Shown: positions 7,430 to 13,308 of the stretch, piece by piece
Numbering within the stretch: the first letter of the stretch is position 1
Layout: every line of letters begins with the position of its first letter
Assembly (NCBI GenBank): GCA_016186095.1
Contig: JACPMG010000021.1
Span: 1 to 39,579 of the forward strand
Origin: Candidatus Sungiibacteriota bacterium
GTDB taxonomy: Bacteria > Patescibacteriota > Minisyncoccia > Sungbacterales > HO2-52-23
Reading direction: 5' to 3'
DNA length: 39,579 nt
Notes under the pieces: model-generated
What the model saw: only the letters and a program-made list of their open reading frames with translations
Databases searched by the model: none
Told to the model about the DNA's origin: nothing
Program-made: the position numbers and the translations under genes

Positions 7430-7894
7430 TTAGGAATTTCTAGCTATGGTTTCTTCAAGCACCCCTTTTTCCTCTTCCGACAAGGGATGTTTCGATTTGC
7501 CTCTTTCAATATTTTTGGCATAAACCCGCGCTCCTTCACGGGCGTAAAGCGATGAGATGAGGACGCCATTATCTTCTCGGTCAAGCATGGTCAAAATAAA
7601 ACTTTGGTCGCCGCCGGTATCCTGGAAAGGATTGAAACGGAGAAATCCTACTTTCTGGACGCTTATTTTAGAAATGGTCTCAAGCAGAGATATGCGCGGC
7701 TCGAGTTCCTCCAGCTTGGCCTCAACTTTCATAAGTCTTTTCAGAACGTCGCGGATAATATCTCCTTCTTTGGCCGGTTTGAGGCCTCCAAAAAGCATGC
7801 CCACCTTTTTTCTTAAATCAAATCCGAGCCAAATAAAAACAGCGGTGGCCAGGATGGAAATTATAGATAAAATAATTGGAAAAAGTGTGGTCAT
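7430..7894 (-). CDS. DUF4446 family protein
   Basis: 154-aa protein with one N-terminal membrane helix (residues 5-24), a coiled-coil-like helix VLKRLMKVEAKLEELEPRI, and the DUF4446 core: KVGFLRFNPFQDTGGDQSF, then LDREDNGVLISSLYAREGARVYAK and a C-terminal LSEEEKGVLEE. The family is widespread in Firmicutes and CPR and its function is unknown; predicted topology is a membrane anchor with a cytoplasmic domain. Its ATG overlaps the stop of the upstream gene as ATGA, indicating coupling. Downstream, an AT-rich gap of about 100 bp with ATTAGAAATTAG-type short repeats separates it from infB. Confidence 0.9.
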   Translation of the reverse strand: MTTLFPIILSIISILATAVFIWLGFDLRKKVGMLFGGLKPAKEGDIIRDVLKRLMKVEAKLEELEPRISLLETISKISVQKVGFLRFNPFQDTGGDQSFILTMLDREDNGVLISSLYAREGARVYAKNIERGKSKHPLSEEEKGVLEETIARNS

Positions 7895-8241
7895 TTTTTA
7901 GACTTAGACGCCCGAAGCCTCATTACGGCTTCTTTCAGACTCGGCTTTTCAAGCTCCGGAAAAAACCTTTGTACTGCTTCCACCGCTTCTTCAACTGCGG
8001 CATTTTTCTCTTTACCCGTTTTATCTATCGGGATGTCGCCAGAATTTCTTGGAATATATTGGGTAACTTCTTCTCCAGTTTTCAGAGGAACGCGAATGCG
8101 GAAAAATTCAAGGTCATGGTCAATTGATCCTTTGATGCCTTCTTCTTTGATACGTTCCTCCGCACGCTCCAAAATACCGCGATCAACTTCACGCATTTCT
8201 TCGGGGATATTCGGCCTAAATTTTATTTGCTCTCTGGACAT
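7891..8241 (-). CDS. Hypothetical 116-aa protein immediately downstream of tRNA-Ser
   Basis: Charged, soluble, mostly helical protein with no recognised family; MSREQIKFRPNIPEE at the start and a basic RLRASKSKK tail. A longer frame extends to 8316 but would translate the tRNA-Ser gene, so ATG at 8241 is the likely start. That ATG begins two bases after the tRNA 3' end (8244), leaving no Shine-Dalgarno; processing of the tRNA 3' end would yield an essentially leaderless message. It overlaps the DUF4446 gene by ATGA, so the two form an operon. Confidence 0.65.
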   Translation of the reverse strand: MSREQIKFRPNIPEEMREVDRGILERAEERIKEEGIKGSIDHDLEFFRIRVPLKTGEEVTQYIPRNSGDIPIDKTGKEKNAAVEEAVEAVQRFFPELEKPSLKEAVMRLRASKSKK

Positions 8242-8243
8242 AA

Positions 8244-8330
8244 CGGCGGGAGGAGGATTCGAACCTCCGATACGGTTTCCCGTATAACGGTTTTCGAGAC
8301 CGCCCCATTCAACCACTCTGGCATCCCGCC
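8244..8330 (-). tRNA. tRNA-Ser (anticodon CGA)
   Basis: 87-nt class II cloverleaf: acceptor GGCGGGA/TCCCGCC, discriminator G, anticodon stem GCGGT/ACCGT with loop CTCGAAA (CGA), variable arm ATACGGGAAACCGTAT, T-arm GGAGG TTCGAAT CCTCC. No encoded CCA. Confidence 0.95.
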
Positions 8331-8451
8331 AAATTTTAAATGTCTCGGCGGAGCCTCGATCAAAAATTTGAGCCTCCGTGGTCGCCGGGGCGGCTTTTGC
8401 CGCCCGCTGAATGTTGCGTCACTCGCATTCAGCCCACTCCGGCATCCCGCC
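8331..8451 (-). repeat. Duplicated tRNA-Ser 5' end followed by hairpins
   Basis: On the minus strand 8451-8434 repeats the first 18 nt of the tRNA-Ser gene with one difference (17/18) and stops in the D-loop. Then follow hairpins GCTGAATG...CATTCAGC (8 bp), GGGCGGC-AAAA-GCCGCCC (7 bp) and GGAGGCTC...GAGGCTCC (7 bp with a G-G mismatch), ending just before the intact tRNA. Confidence 0.75.
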
Positions 8452-8518
8452 GTACATCTCAATATAGTATCATTTTTTCTCCGCCTTTTCAAATTAAAAT
8501 GGATGGATTGCTCCATCC

Positions 8519-9349
8519 TTACCTGATTTTGTCGATGCCCCGGTTGAGCCCTCCGGTGACCGCGTCCGTTATGAAACCGCCCGGACACAAGAGAAATGCT
8601 TTTTCCTGTTTGGGCAAATTTATCGGGCCACCCTTGATGTTGCGTTTGAAAACTCGTTCGCCGCGCCAGAGAATGACAAATGTGCGATCATCGCCTATCT
8701 CCGACGTGTCCCGCGTATTTATACAGAAGCGATCGGTGACGCGCTGTATGTCTTTTTCTGAATACTCCTCTGCGTAGAACTGGGCCATATATTCTATATA
8801 CGTCCTGATCTCTTCTGGATTTTTGGCCGGAGGGGGACTGACCGCCATCCCAATCGCAGTCAGCGCATCGTTGCCGTAAAGCGCTCTCGTGTTCTGCCGC
8901 CGTACTTTGCCCGCCTGATCCATAAAAATCGTAAATCCTTTTTTCCGTACTTGTTCTTTGGTGTCGCCGAGAATCCCTTTGGTTTCATCGGTCTCCTGAA
9001 TGCTCATGAAGGCCTCTGCCATTTCTTCCATATTGGTAGCGCTGCACTGGTTTACGGTCCTGTTAAATTTTGCCTTCTGTTCTTCGGGCTTTGATCTTAG
9101 CCACGAGGTTGCCTTTGAGAAAAACCCCTTTGTGGGTTTCTGCGCGTCTTTCAGGGCAGCTTTTTCAGCGTCCTCCTTTTCCCGGCACGGTTTCTGGAAA
9201 AGATTGGTAGTGGTGTAGTCGTAGGAGTACTTGGTGATAATTGATAGTTCTTTTGAGCGCGCGGCGGGTTTGCCGGTCGCTGTCGAGCAACTGGCGAACG
9301 CGATTAGCATGGATGTAAACAGCGCAACATTCTTTACGCTTATGCGCAT
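8519..9349 (-). CDS. Hypothetical lipoprotein
   Basis: 276-aa protein with a lipoprotein signal peptide: basic MRISVK, hydrophobic core, lipobox FASC with Cys22. The mature part is hydrophilic and helical, with four more Cys residues (PCREKEDAEKA, NQCSATN, RFCINTR, LLCPGG) that could form disulfides outside the membrane. No known domain recognised. A good Shine-Dalgarno (AGGGAGA) precedes the ATG, and a promoter with a perfect -35 lies upstream at 9391-9418. It follows a second lipoprotein gene, but a terminator between them suggests separate transcription. Confidence 0.75.
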   Translation of the reverse strand: MRISVKNVALFTSMLIAFASCSTATGKPAARSKELSIITKYSYDYTTTNLFQKPCREKEDAEKAALKDAQKPTKGFFSKATSWLRSKPEEQKAKFNRTVNQCSATNMEEMAEAFMSIQETDETKGILGDTKEQVRKKGFTIFMDQAGKVRRQNTRALYGNDALTAIGMAVSPPPAKNPEEIRTYIEYMAQFYAEEYSEKDIQRVTDRFCINTRDTSEIGDDRTFVILWRGERVFKRNIKGGPINLPKQEKAFLLCPGGFITDAVTGGLNRGIDKIR

Positions 9350-9390
9350 GTGAAGCTATCTCCCTGTAAATAAAGGTACTTAGTACTTAA

Positions 9391-9418
9391 TACGTAGCGC
9401 TTTGGCGGGTTTTGTCAA
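9391..9418 (-). promoter_or_regulatory. Promoter of the hypothetical lipoprotein gene
   Basis: Minus strand: TTGACA (9413-9418), 16-bp spacer, TACGTA (9391-9396). A short direct repeat TACTTAGTACTTA lies just downstream, in the transcribed leader. Confidence 0.55.
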
Positions 9419-9439
9419 TCGGCGTCTTCCCGGCAGGAC

Positions 9440-9463
9440 GTAAAAGAACTGCCCTTGGGCAGT
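9440..9463 (-). terminator. Rho-independent terminator after the alpha/beta hydrolase
   Basis: Minus strand ACTGCCC-AA-GGGCAGT followed by TCTTTT. Confidence 0.7.
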
Positions 9464-9478
9464 CCGATATATACGAAG

Positions 9479-10504
9479 CTACAGCTTCTCTCTAAAAAAT
9501 TCTGCGACTTCTCGGTCAAGATAATTGAAACTCAAGATGGTCATAGAAACCAGAAACGCAATTTTATGGCTGTAAGGTAGGATTATTCTCCGAGGTTTTC
9601 CCAGCGCGTTCCAAAAAGAGCTTCTTGCTTCTTCCGGAATAAAACGGTCATATTTGGCCTCAAATATCAGCGTCCGCGAAGCAGCAATACGGCCTAGGAA
9701 TTTGACGGGATTTATGTCCGAGAAAAGCGGTTCCAGTATTTTTTCAAATTCATCCCGATTTTTCCCAAAAAGTTCCAAACCGTGGCTTCTTACTTTGTTT
9801 AGGAAGCCGGCCTTGCCTCGGGCAAAAATTTTATGAGGATCTCCACCGCCCATAGCCAAAACTTCTGCTGCGATCCGTTCGTCCACGCCGGCCACCGCAG
9901 CCGCGATCATCGCTCCGATGCTGAAGCCGACAATGCCGATGCGCTTCTGATCAATCTCCGGTTTGGTTTCGGCCCAATCGAGCAGCCGTCGGATATCGAT
10001 TACGGTGTTCTTGATTTTTACGACTGACTCTCGCAGAGAGATCAAAAAACTTTCCGGCGTCGAGGTTCTGCCAAGAAAATCCCAGTCGACCAGATCGCGT
10101 TCGCCAAAGACTAAGAGTACATTCGTATCGTGCTCAGGGTTCCACTCGGTCAGATCTTTGGCGACCATTTCTGGCGGAAAAGTAGAACTGCCGTAGATCG
10201 GGAGTATGATCACGAGCTTCTTTTTGCCCGAAGTTTTGCTGGTAATATATCTCCAGGTGACGAGATTTCCTTCCTGCCCGTTCTCTCCGACCGAGGGCAT
10301 GCTCATATAAAAACTGCTGTATAAATTCGTTTCCAGCGATTTTTCTTCACTGCTGGCCGGCAGGATAGCCTTTTTCTGATAAGAAAATTCCGCATACTGC
10401 CGTTTGAAGCTTGCCGGGGGCGACACCGCCTCTGGGGTAATGATTACGCCCGCACAGCCGGAGAGGGCGGCGCAGGTTATAAGCAGGGTAGTGAATCGCC
10501 GCAC
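9479..10504 (-). CDS. Alpha/beta hydrolase lipoprotein
   Basis: 341-aa exported lipoprotein: signal peptide MRRFTTLLITCAALSGC with lipobox LSGC, then an alpha/beta-hydrolase domain. Visible elements are the strand KLVIILPIYGSS, the nucleophile elbow GFSIG with its Ser, the acid in EAKYDRFIP, and the His in YSHKIAF. Substrate cannot be told; dienelactone-hydrolase- or esterase-like by topology. It starts with GTG after a strong AAGGAGGG Shine-Dalgarno. It is anchored outside the cytoplasmic membrane, where it could cleave esters from scavenged lipids or envelope material. Confidence 0.85.
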   Translation of the reverse strand: MRRFTTLLITCAALSGCAGVIITPEAVSPPASFKRQYAEFSYQKKAILPASSEEKSLETNLYSSFYMSMPSVGENGQEGNLVTWRYITSKTSGKKKLVIILPIYGSSTFPPEMVAKDLTEWNPEHDTNVLLVFGERDLVDWDFLGRTSTPESFLISLRESVVKIKNTVIDIRRLLDWAETKPEIDQKRIGIVGFSIGAMIAAAVAGVDERIAAEVLAMGGGDPHKIFARGKAGFLNKVRSHGLELFGKNRDEFEKILEPLFSDINPVKFLGRIAASRTLIFEAKYDRFIPEEARSSFWNALGKPRRIILPYSHKIAFLVSMTILSFNYLDREVAEFFREKL

Positions 10505-10597
10505 CGCGCCCTCCTTGATTTATAGAAGTGCTATTTTCAAGGTAGCAGGTTTGCTGTACCTGTTCAAATGGTTCAACCGGCTGGTAGGAGAGAAAAA

Positions 10598-10669
10598 TGG
10601 GCACTGGGGGGATCGAACCCTCGACCTACTGTGTGTAAAACAGTCGCTCTACCACTGAGCTAAGTGCCC
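10598..10669 (-). tRNA. tRNA-Val (anticodon TAC)
   Basis: 72-nt cloverleaf: acceptor GGGCACT/AGTGCCC, discriminator A, anticodon stem ACTGT/ACAGT with loop TTTACAC (TAC). CCA is not encoded. On its 5' side lies a structured repeat region beginning with a truncated tRNA 5' end. Confidence 0.95.
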
Positions 10670-10906
10670 TTGTATATCTAACGGGGTGAATAAACGAGTT
10701 GCTGTTTCGCCCCCTCGGCGAAACCCAGAGAAATTTTTTACGCTCACACGTGCTTCGCACGGCTCGCTAAATTTCTCGCGAGAGCAAAGAAATTTGCTCT
10801 CGCCCAAGCCGACGTATTCTCCGACGGTGCCGTCGGAGTCCCGGTCGGCTCCCCGACTGCTCAATTATAAATTTTATAACGTGCGTCGGGGCTGAGCTAA
10901 ACGCCC
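10670..10906 (-). repeat. Truncated tRNA 5' end plus structured repeats before tRNA-Val(TAC)
   Basis: Minus strand 10906-10892 reads GGGCGTTTAGCTCAG, like the tRNA-Val(TAC) 5' end (13 of 15), and stops in the D-loop. It is followed by CCCCGACGCAC (10891-10881), a hairpin closed by GTCGGGG, further hairpins such as GACTCCGACGGCACCGTCGGAG-type stems, and the 102-bp element at 10704-10805. The same AGCTCAG-CCCCGACGCAC junction occurs at 22990-23007. Confidence 0.75.
10704..10805 (+). repeat. 102-bp covarying structured element, copy 1
   Basis: Aligns without gaps to 11630-11731; I count 83 of 102 identical positions. It contains hairpin GTTTCGCC/GGCGAAAC, an outer pair GAGAAATTT/AAATTTCTC, and the stem GCGAGAGCAAA/TTTGCTCTCGC. 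In copy 2 that last stem is GCACGAGCAAA/TTTGCTCGTGC, so two base pairs changed on both arms together. Confidence 0.85.
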
Positions 10907-10972
10907 TTATTCATGCGCCCATGAAGGATCGAACTTCAGACCTTTCGCATGTCAAGCGAACGCTCTACTTCA

Positions 10973-11073
10973 CCCCGCCACTTGGGCATGTGGGCAATAC
11001 AGGGATCGAACCTGTGGCCTTCACAATGTCAATGTGACGCTCTACCACTGAGCTAATTGCCCAAGTGGCGGGG
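10973..11073. repeat. 16-bp perfect inverted repeats framing tRNA-Val(GAC)
   Basis: CCCCGCCACTTGGGCA at 10973-10988 and its exact reverse complement at 11058-11073; the second arm overlaps the first bases of the inner tRNA. Confidence 0.9.
10991..11062 (-). tRNA. tRNA-Val (anticodon GAC)
   Basis: 72-nt cloverleaf: acceptor GGGCAAT/ATTGCCC, discriminator A, D-arm GCTCAGTGGTAGAGC, anticodon stem TCACA/TGTGA with loop TTGACAT (GAC), T-arm ACAGG TTCGATC CCTGT. It lies in the D-loop of a second, degenerate tRNA-Val with the same anticodon. Confidence 0.95.
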
Positions 11074-11094
11074 CAAGCTGAGCTAACCGCGCTC

Positions 11095-11331
11095 TTAAAA
11101 TAAATGCTTTTTCAAAAATGCTCTACCGGATCCTGATTTCAGATATTTTTCGAAATTAAAAGCTGTATATTTATTTTTGAATGCAAAGTAGCAAATTAGT
11201 TCGACTGGCAGTCGGTCTTTTGCCGCGGGGACCCTCCCACTACTATGTCTTACTAGTCGCTCTTGGATATCCTCGGTACAGCCGGTATACGGCAGACCAT
11301 CAATACAATTCAACAAGTAAACATAATGCAT
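11095..11331 (-). CDS. GIY-YIG nuclease domain protein in the tRNA cluster, 78 aa
   Basis: Single-domain GIY-YIG protein: HYVYLL...PYTGCTED, the Arg in QERLVRH, the Glu in NFEKYLKSGSGRAFL. A GGAGAG Shine-Dalgarno precedes the ATG. On the same strand it lies between the 3' end of the split tRNA-Glu (11397) and the 5' end of the split tRNA-Val (11092); its TAA stop ends two bases from that tRNA start, so it is very likely co-transcribed with the tRNAs. The family includes homing endonucleases, but stand-alone proteins this small have no assigned role. Confidence 0.88.
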   Translation of the reverse strand: MHYVYLLNCIDGLPYTGCTEDIQERLVRHSSGRVPAAKDRLPVELICYFAFKNKYTAFNFEKYLKSGSGRAFLKKHLF

Positions 11332-11340
11332 AATGTGTCT

Positions 11341-11396
11341 CTCCTTCGCGATCTACTCGGCCTTCGGCCGTCGTAGCTCGCTACGGCGAGCGAAGA
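11341..11396. repeat. GC-rich palindromic repeat block
   Basis: Contains GGCCTTCGGCC (palindrome) and CGTAGCTCGCTACGGCGAGC-type stems; resembles the block near 2211-2250. It lies between the GIY-YIG gene and the split tRNA-Glu. Confidence 0.6.
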
Positions 11397-11475
11397 CGGC
11401 CCCACCGGGAATCGAACCCGCCTTCGCAGGCCGACACCCGCTTCGGCGGACGAAGGCCCGACTTGCCACATCTTG

Positions 11476-11611
11476 CCCCTCACTTAACTTCGATCATGCT
11501 TCGCCCCCAATGGGATTCGAACCCATGTACCGGGCTTGAAAAGCCCGTGTCCTGGGCCTCTAGACGATAGGGGCAGTATTTTATCTCATTTTTTCGAAGT
11601 TAAGTGAGGGG
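11476..11611. repeat. 18-bp perfect inverted repeats framing tRNA-Glu
   Basis: CCCCTCACTTAACTTCGA at 11476-11493 and its exact reverse complement at 11594-11611. The CCCTCACTTAAC core resembles the inverted repeat at 23237-23339. Confidence 0.9.
11502..11574 (-). tRNA. tRNA-Glu (anticodon TTC)
   Basis: 73-nt cloverleaf: acceptor GCCCCTA/TGGGGGC, discriminator G, anticodon stem CGGGC/GCCCG with loop TTTTCAA (TTC), T-arm ATGGG TTCGAAT CCCAT. Confidence 0.95.
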
Positions 11612-11629
11612 TGAAAAAGCGTGGCGTCC

Positions 11630-11731
11630 GTTTCGCCTCCTCGGCGAAACCCGGGGAAATCCTTAACGTTCGCATCTGCTCCGCACGGCTCACTAGATTT
11701 CCCGCACGAGCAAAGCAATTTGCTCGTGCCC
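11630..11731 (+). repeat. 102-bp covarying structured element, copy 2
   Basis: Gap-free homologue of 10704-10805. It starts one base from the 5' piece of the split tRNA-Glu. Stem GCACGAGCAAA/TTTGCTCGTGC shows paired changes relative to copy 1. Confidence 0.85.
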
Positions 11732-11800
11732 GCTAGACGATGGGGCCAAAATAGCTGATTTGCTTTTATAAGTTTATCAGAAACACGGAAAATTTCAATT

Positions 11801-11829
11801 TTGACAGAGGAGGCTTGTGGTAGTACGTT
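11801..11829 (+). promoter_or_regulatory. Promoter of the HtrA-like protease
   Basis: Perfect -35 TTGACA (11801-11806), 17-bp spacer, TACGTT (11824-11829). It implies transcription starts near 11836, downstream of the GTG at 11817, and so supports the ATG at 11865. Confidence 0.6.
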
Positions 11830-11864
11830 TTGGGATAGCGATCCACTTTCCAGAGGTGTATGAA

Positions 11865-12962
11865 ATGTGGAAGAGCAGCTGCGCACATTTTGTCCTGATC
11901 GCAATCCTTGCTATCGGTTTCGTAGGCTACGATGCGGTGGGGGCGGGCGCGGAATATAAGCCCCTTGACATACAAAATCTTCCTGATTTTACCGGTCCTT
12001 TTGAGGGGGTAGTGGATAAAATTGTTTGGATCAAGACTTATAGACGCGAGAGAATTGATTCCGAAGACGGTGATTATATCGTTCCGAAGATTACAGGGGG
12101 ACTCGGAAGCGGAGTGATTATTTCTTCGGAAAAACTGGCGGATGAAAGATTTGAGTCCAAAATCATTACTAATCAGCATGTTATAGACGGCGCGGAGAAA
12201 ATCAACGTCTTTCTATATTTTTCTCAGTGGAAAGCGTTTAAAGCCGAGCTCATCGGTTTTGATGATCTCCGTGATTTGGCGCTGCTTCGTATTATAACGC
12301 CCCGCAAACTTTCTCCGGCAGCCTTCGGCGACACGGATAGGTTAAAGATCGGCGAAGTAGTTTACATGGTAGGAAATCCAGCTAAATCGGCGTGGTCTCT
12401 TTCCGTCGGATTTGTAGGTAATTTGGGCAGGGATGTTTTACTTGAAACTATTCAGTTCAACGGTGCTACCAATTCCGGCAATTCGGGGGGAGGACTTTTT
12501 AACACTAAGCGGGAACTCATCGGGGTTATAACTACTGCAGCTGTTAACGGCACAATCGGGTTTGCCACATCGGTAAATGTGATTAGGAAAATATTGCCGG
12601 CTCTCGAGAAAGGCGGTCGAGTACTCAACGGCTATCTGGGGGCAAGGGTGGAAGAGATGGAAAGAGATGGGCTGTCGGAGGATATGGCGAAAGAATGGGG
12701 CGTTCCGTACCCGTTACCCAAAGAATCCGCGGTCGTAGTTATGGGCGTTACCAAAGGTACGAGCGCGGAAAGGGCAGGAGTTGCCGTAGGCGATATCATA
12801 CTCGAATTTAACGGCCGGGAAATCCTGCACCCGCGCTATTTGGAGAAATTAGTGGCCGAAAGTGAGATTGGAAAGGAGGTTCCGATAAGAGTCCTTCGCG
12901 GCAGTACGGAAATAGTTTTACAAATCACTCCGATGGAGAGGCCGGTTCTGACTATAGAATGA
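11865..12962 (+). CDS. HtrA/DegP-like serine protease
   Basis: 365-aa exported trypsin-like protease with one PDZ domain, expected to degrade misfolded envelope proteins. Signal peptide or anchor at MWKSSCAHFVLIAILAIGF. Catalytic triad: His105 in TNQHVIDGA, Asp137 in LRDLALL, Ser207 in GNSGGG (usually GNSGGP). PDZ domain from about residue 240, with GVTKGTSAERAGVAVGDIIL. ATG at 11865 is chosen because it gives a clean signal peptide, has AGAGG eight bases upstream, and the upstream GTG (11817, with a tightly spaced GGAGG) would precede the predicted transcription start. A terminator follows. Confidence 0.9.
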   Translation: MWKSSCAHFVLIAILAIGFVGYDAVGAGAEYKPLDIQNLPDFTGPFEGVVDKIVWIKTYRRERIDSEDGDYIVPKITGGLGSGVIISSEKLADERFESKIITNQHVIDGAEKINVFLYFSQWKAFKAELIGFDDLRDLALLRIITPRKLSPAAFGDTDRLKIGEVVYMVGNPAKSAWSLSVGFVGNLGRDVLLETIQFNGATNSGNSGGGLFNTKRELIGVITTAAVNGTIGFATSVNVIRKILPALEKGGRVLNGYLGARVEEMERDGLSEDMAKEWGVPYPLPKESAVVVMGVTKGTSAERAGVAVGDIILEFNGREILHPRYLEKLVAESEIGKEVPIRVLRGSTEIVLQITPMERPVLTIE

Positions 12963-12968
12963 GGACCT

Positions 12969-12998
12969 ATCCCCATTATCATCCTGATGGGGATTTTT
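12969..12998 (+). terminator. Rho-independent terminator after the HtrA gene
   Basis: ATCCCCAT...ATGGGGAT eight-bp stem followed by TTTTT and a second T-run. Confidence 0.8.
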
Positions 12999-13076
12999 AA
13001 TTTTTTGCGAAACTTACGTCTGGCCGCAAAGGTTCTAGAAGTAGTTATTTCTTGTTTTTCTGGGGGAGCTTTACAG

Positions 13077-13247
13077 ATGGATAAAACCCTTTTGTGCCAG
13101 GCCGTAATTGTTGCTCTACAAATATCAGATTTTGATCCGGAGCGCATGGATGAGGAGTTGAGGGAAAGAGTGAGGGGTCATCTTTCGGAGTGTACGTTGT
13201 GTAGCGATAAATACCAAAGGGGCATTTATACTGATCTTGGAGGGTAA
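13077..13247 (+). CDS. Small anti-sigma-like (ZAS-type) zinc-binding protein
   Basis: 56-aa protein; ATG at 13077 is preceded by GGGGGAG at good spacing. The longer frame from 12987 would begin inside the upstream terminator, so it is rejected. The sequence RVRGHLSECTLC gives a His-x3-Cys-x2-Cys pattern as in zinc-binding anti-sigma domains and zf-HC2 proteins, preceded by an amphipathic helix. No membrane segment is present. No sigma gene adjoins it; whether it binds a sigma factor is unknown. A terminator follows immediately. Confidence 0.55.
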   Translation: MDKTLLCQAVIVALQISDFDPERMDEELRERVRGHLSECTLCSDKYQRGIYTDLGG

Positions 13248-13250
13248 ACC

Positions 13251-13278
13251 GGCCGCAGCCGTTCAGGGCGGCCTTTTT
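13251..13278 (+). terminator. Rho-independent terminator
   Basis: GGCCGC...GCGGCC six-bp stem followed by TTTTT. Confidence 0.8.
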
Positions 13279-13308
13279 CAATTACCCAAAATATGTTAGT
13301 TTTTTCTT

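Larger units (their letters stand above)
10914..11092 (-). pseudogene. Split tRNA-Val(GAC) enclosing an intact tRNA-Val(GAC)
   Basis: Minus strand: 5' part GCGCGGTTAGCTCAG (11092-11078); then an insert of 105 bp; then TGAAGTAGAGCG and anticodon stem TTCGC/GCGAA with loop TTGACAT (GAC), T-arm GAAG TTCGATC CTTC and 3' strand TGGGCGC-A (10914). Joining the parts gives D-arm GCTC...GAGC. The acceptor pairs only in its outer four positions and the D-loop lacks the usual GG, so this copy is probably non-functional. Confidence 0.7.
11397..11747 (-). pseudogene. Split tRNA-Glu remnant enclosing an intact tRNA-Glu
   Basis: Minus strand: 5' piece GGCCCCATCGTCTAG (11747-11733) stops in the D-loop; 3' piece (about 11422-11397) has T-arm GCGGG TTCGATT CCCGG and acceptor TGGGGCC with discriminator G. 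The acceptor strands GGCCCCA and TGGGGCC pair perfectly although about 310 bp apart. The anticodon arm is not recognisable; a GCCTTCG...CGAAGGC palindrome occupies that area. The insert holds the 102-bp element, 18-bp inverted repeats and the intact tRNA-Glu. Confidence 0.7.

Noticed and set aside
8242-8316. N-terminal extension of the 116-aa gene
   Set aside because: The extension would translate the tRNA-Ser gene; the internal ATG at 8241 is more likely.
10704-11731. CRISPR array
   Set aside because: The repeats are two long structured copies about 0.9 kb apart, with tRNAs and genes between them, and no regular short spacers.
11817-11864. GTG start for the HtrA protease
   Set aside because: GGAGG is only three bases away, the added residues spoil the signal peptide, and the predicted transcription start lies downstream of it.
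12987-13076. Longer start for the ZAS-like small protein
   Set aside because: The first codons overlap the terminator hairpin of the HtrA gene; a good Shine-Dalgarno precedes the internal ATG at 13077.
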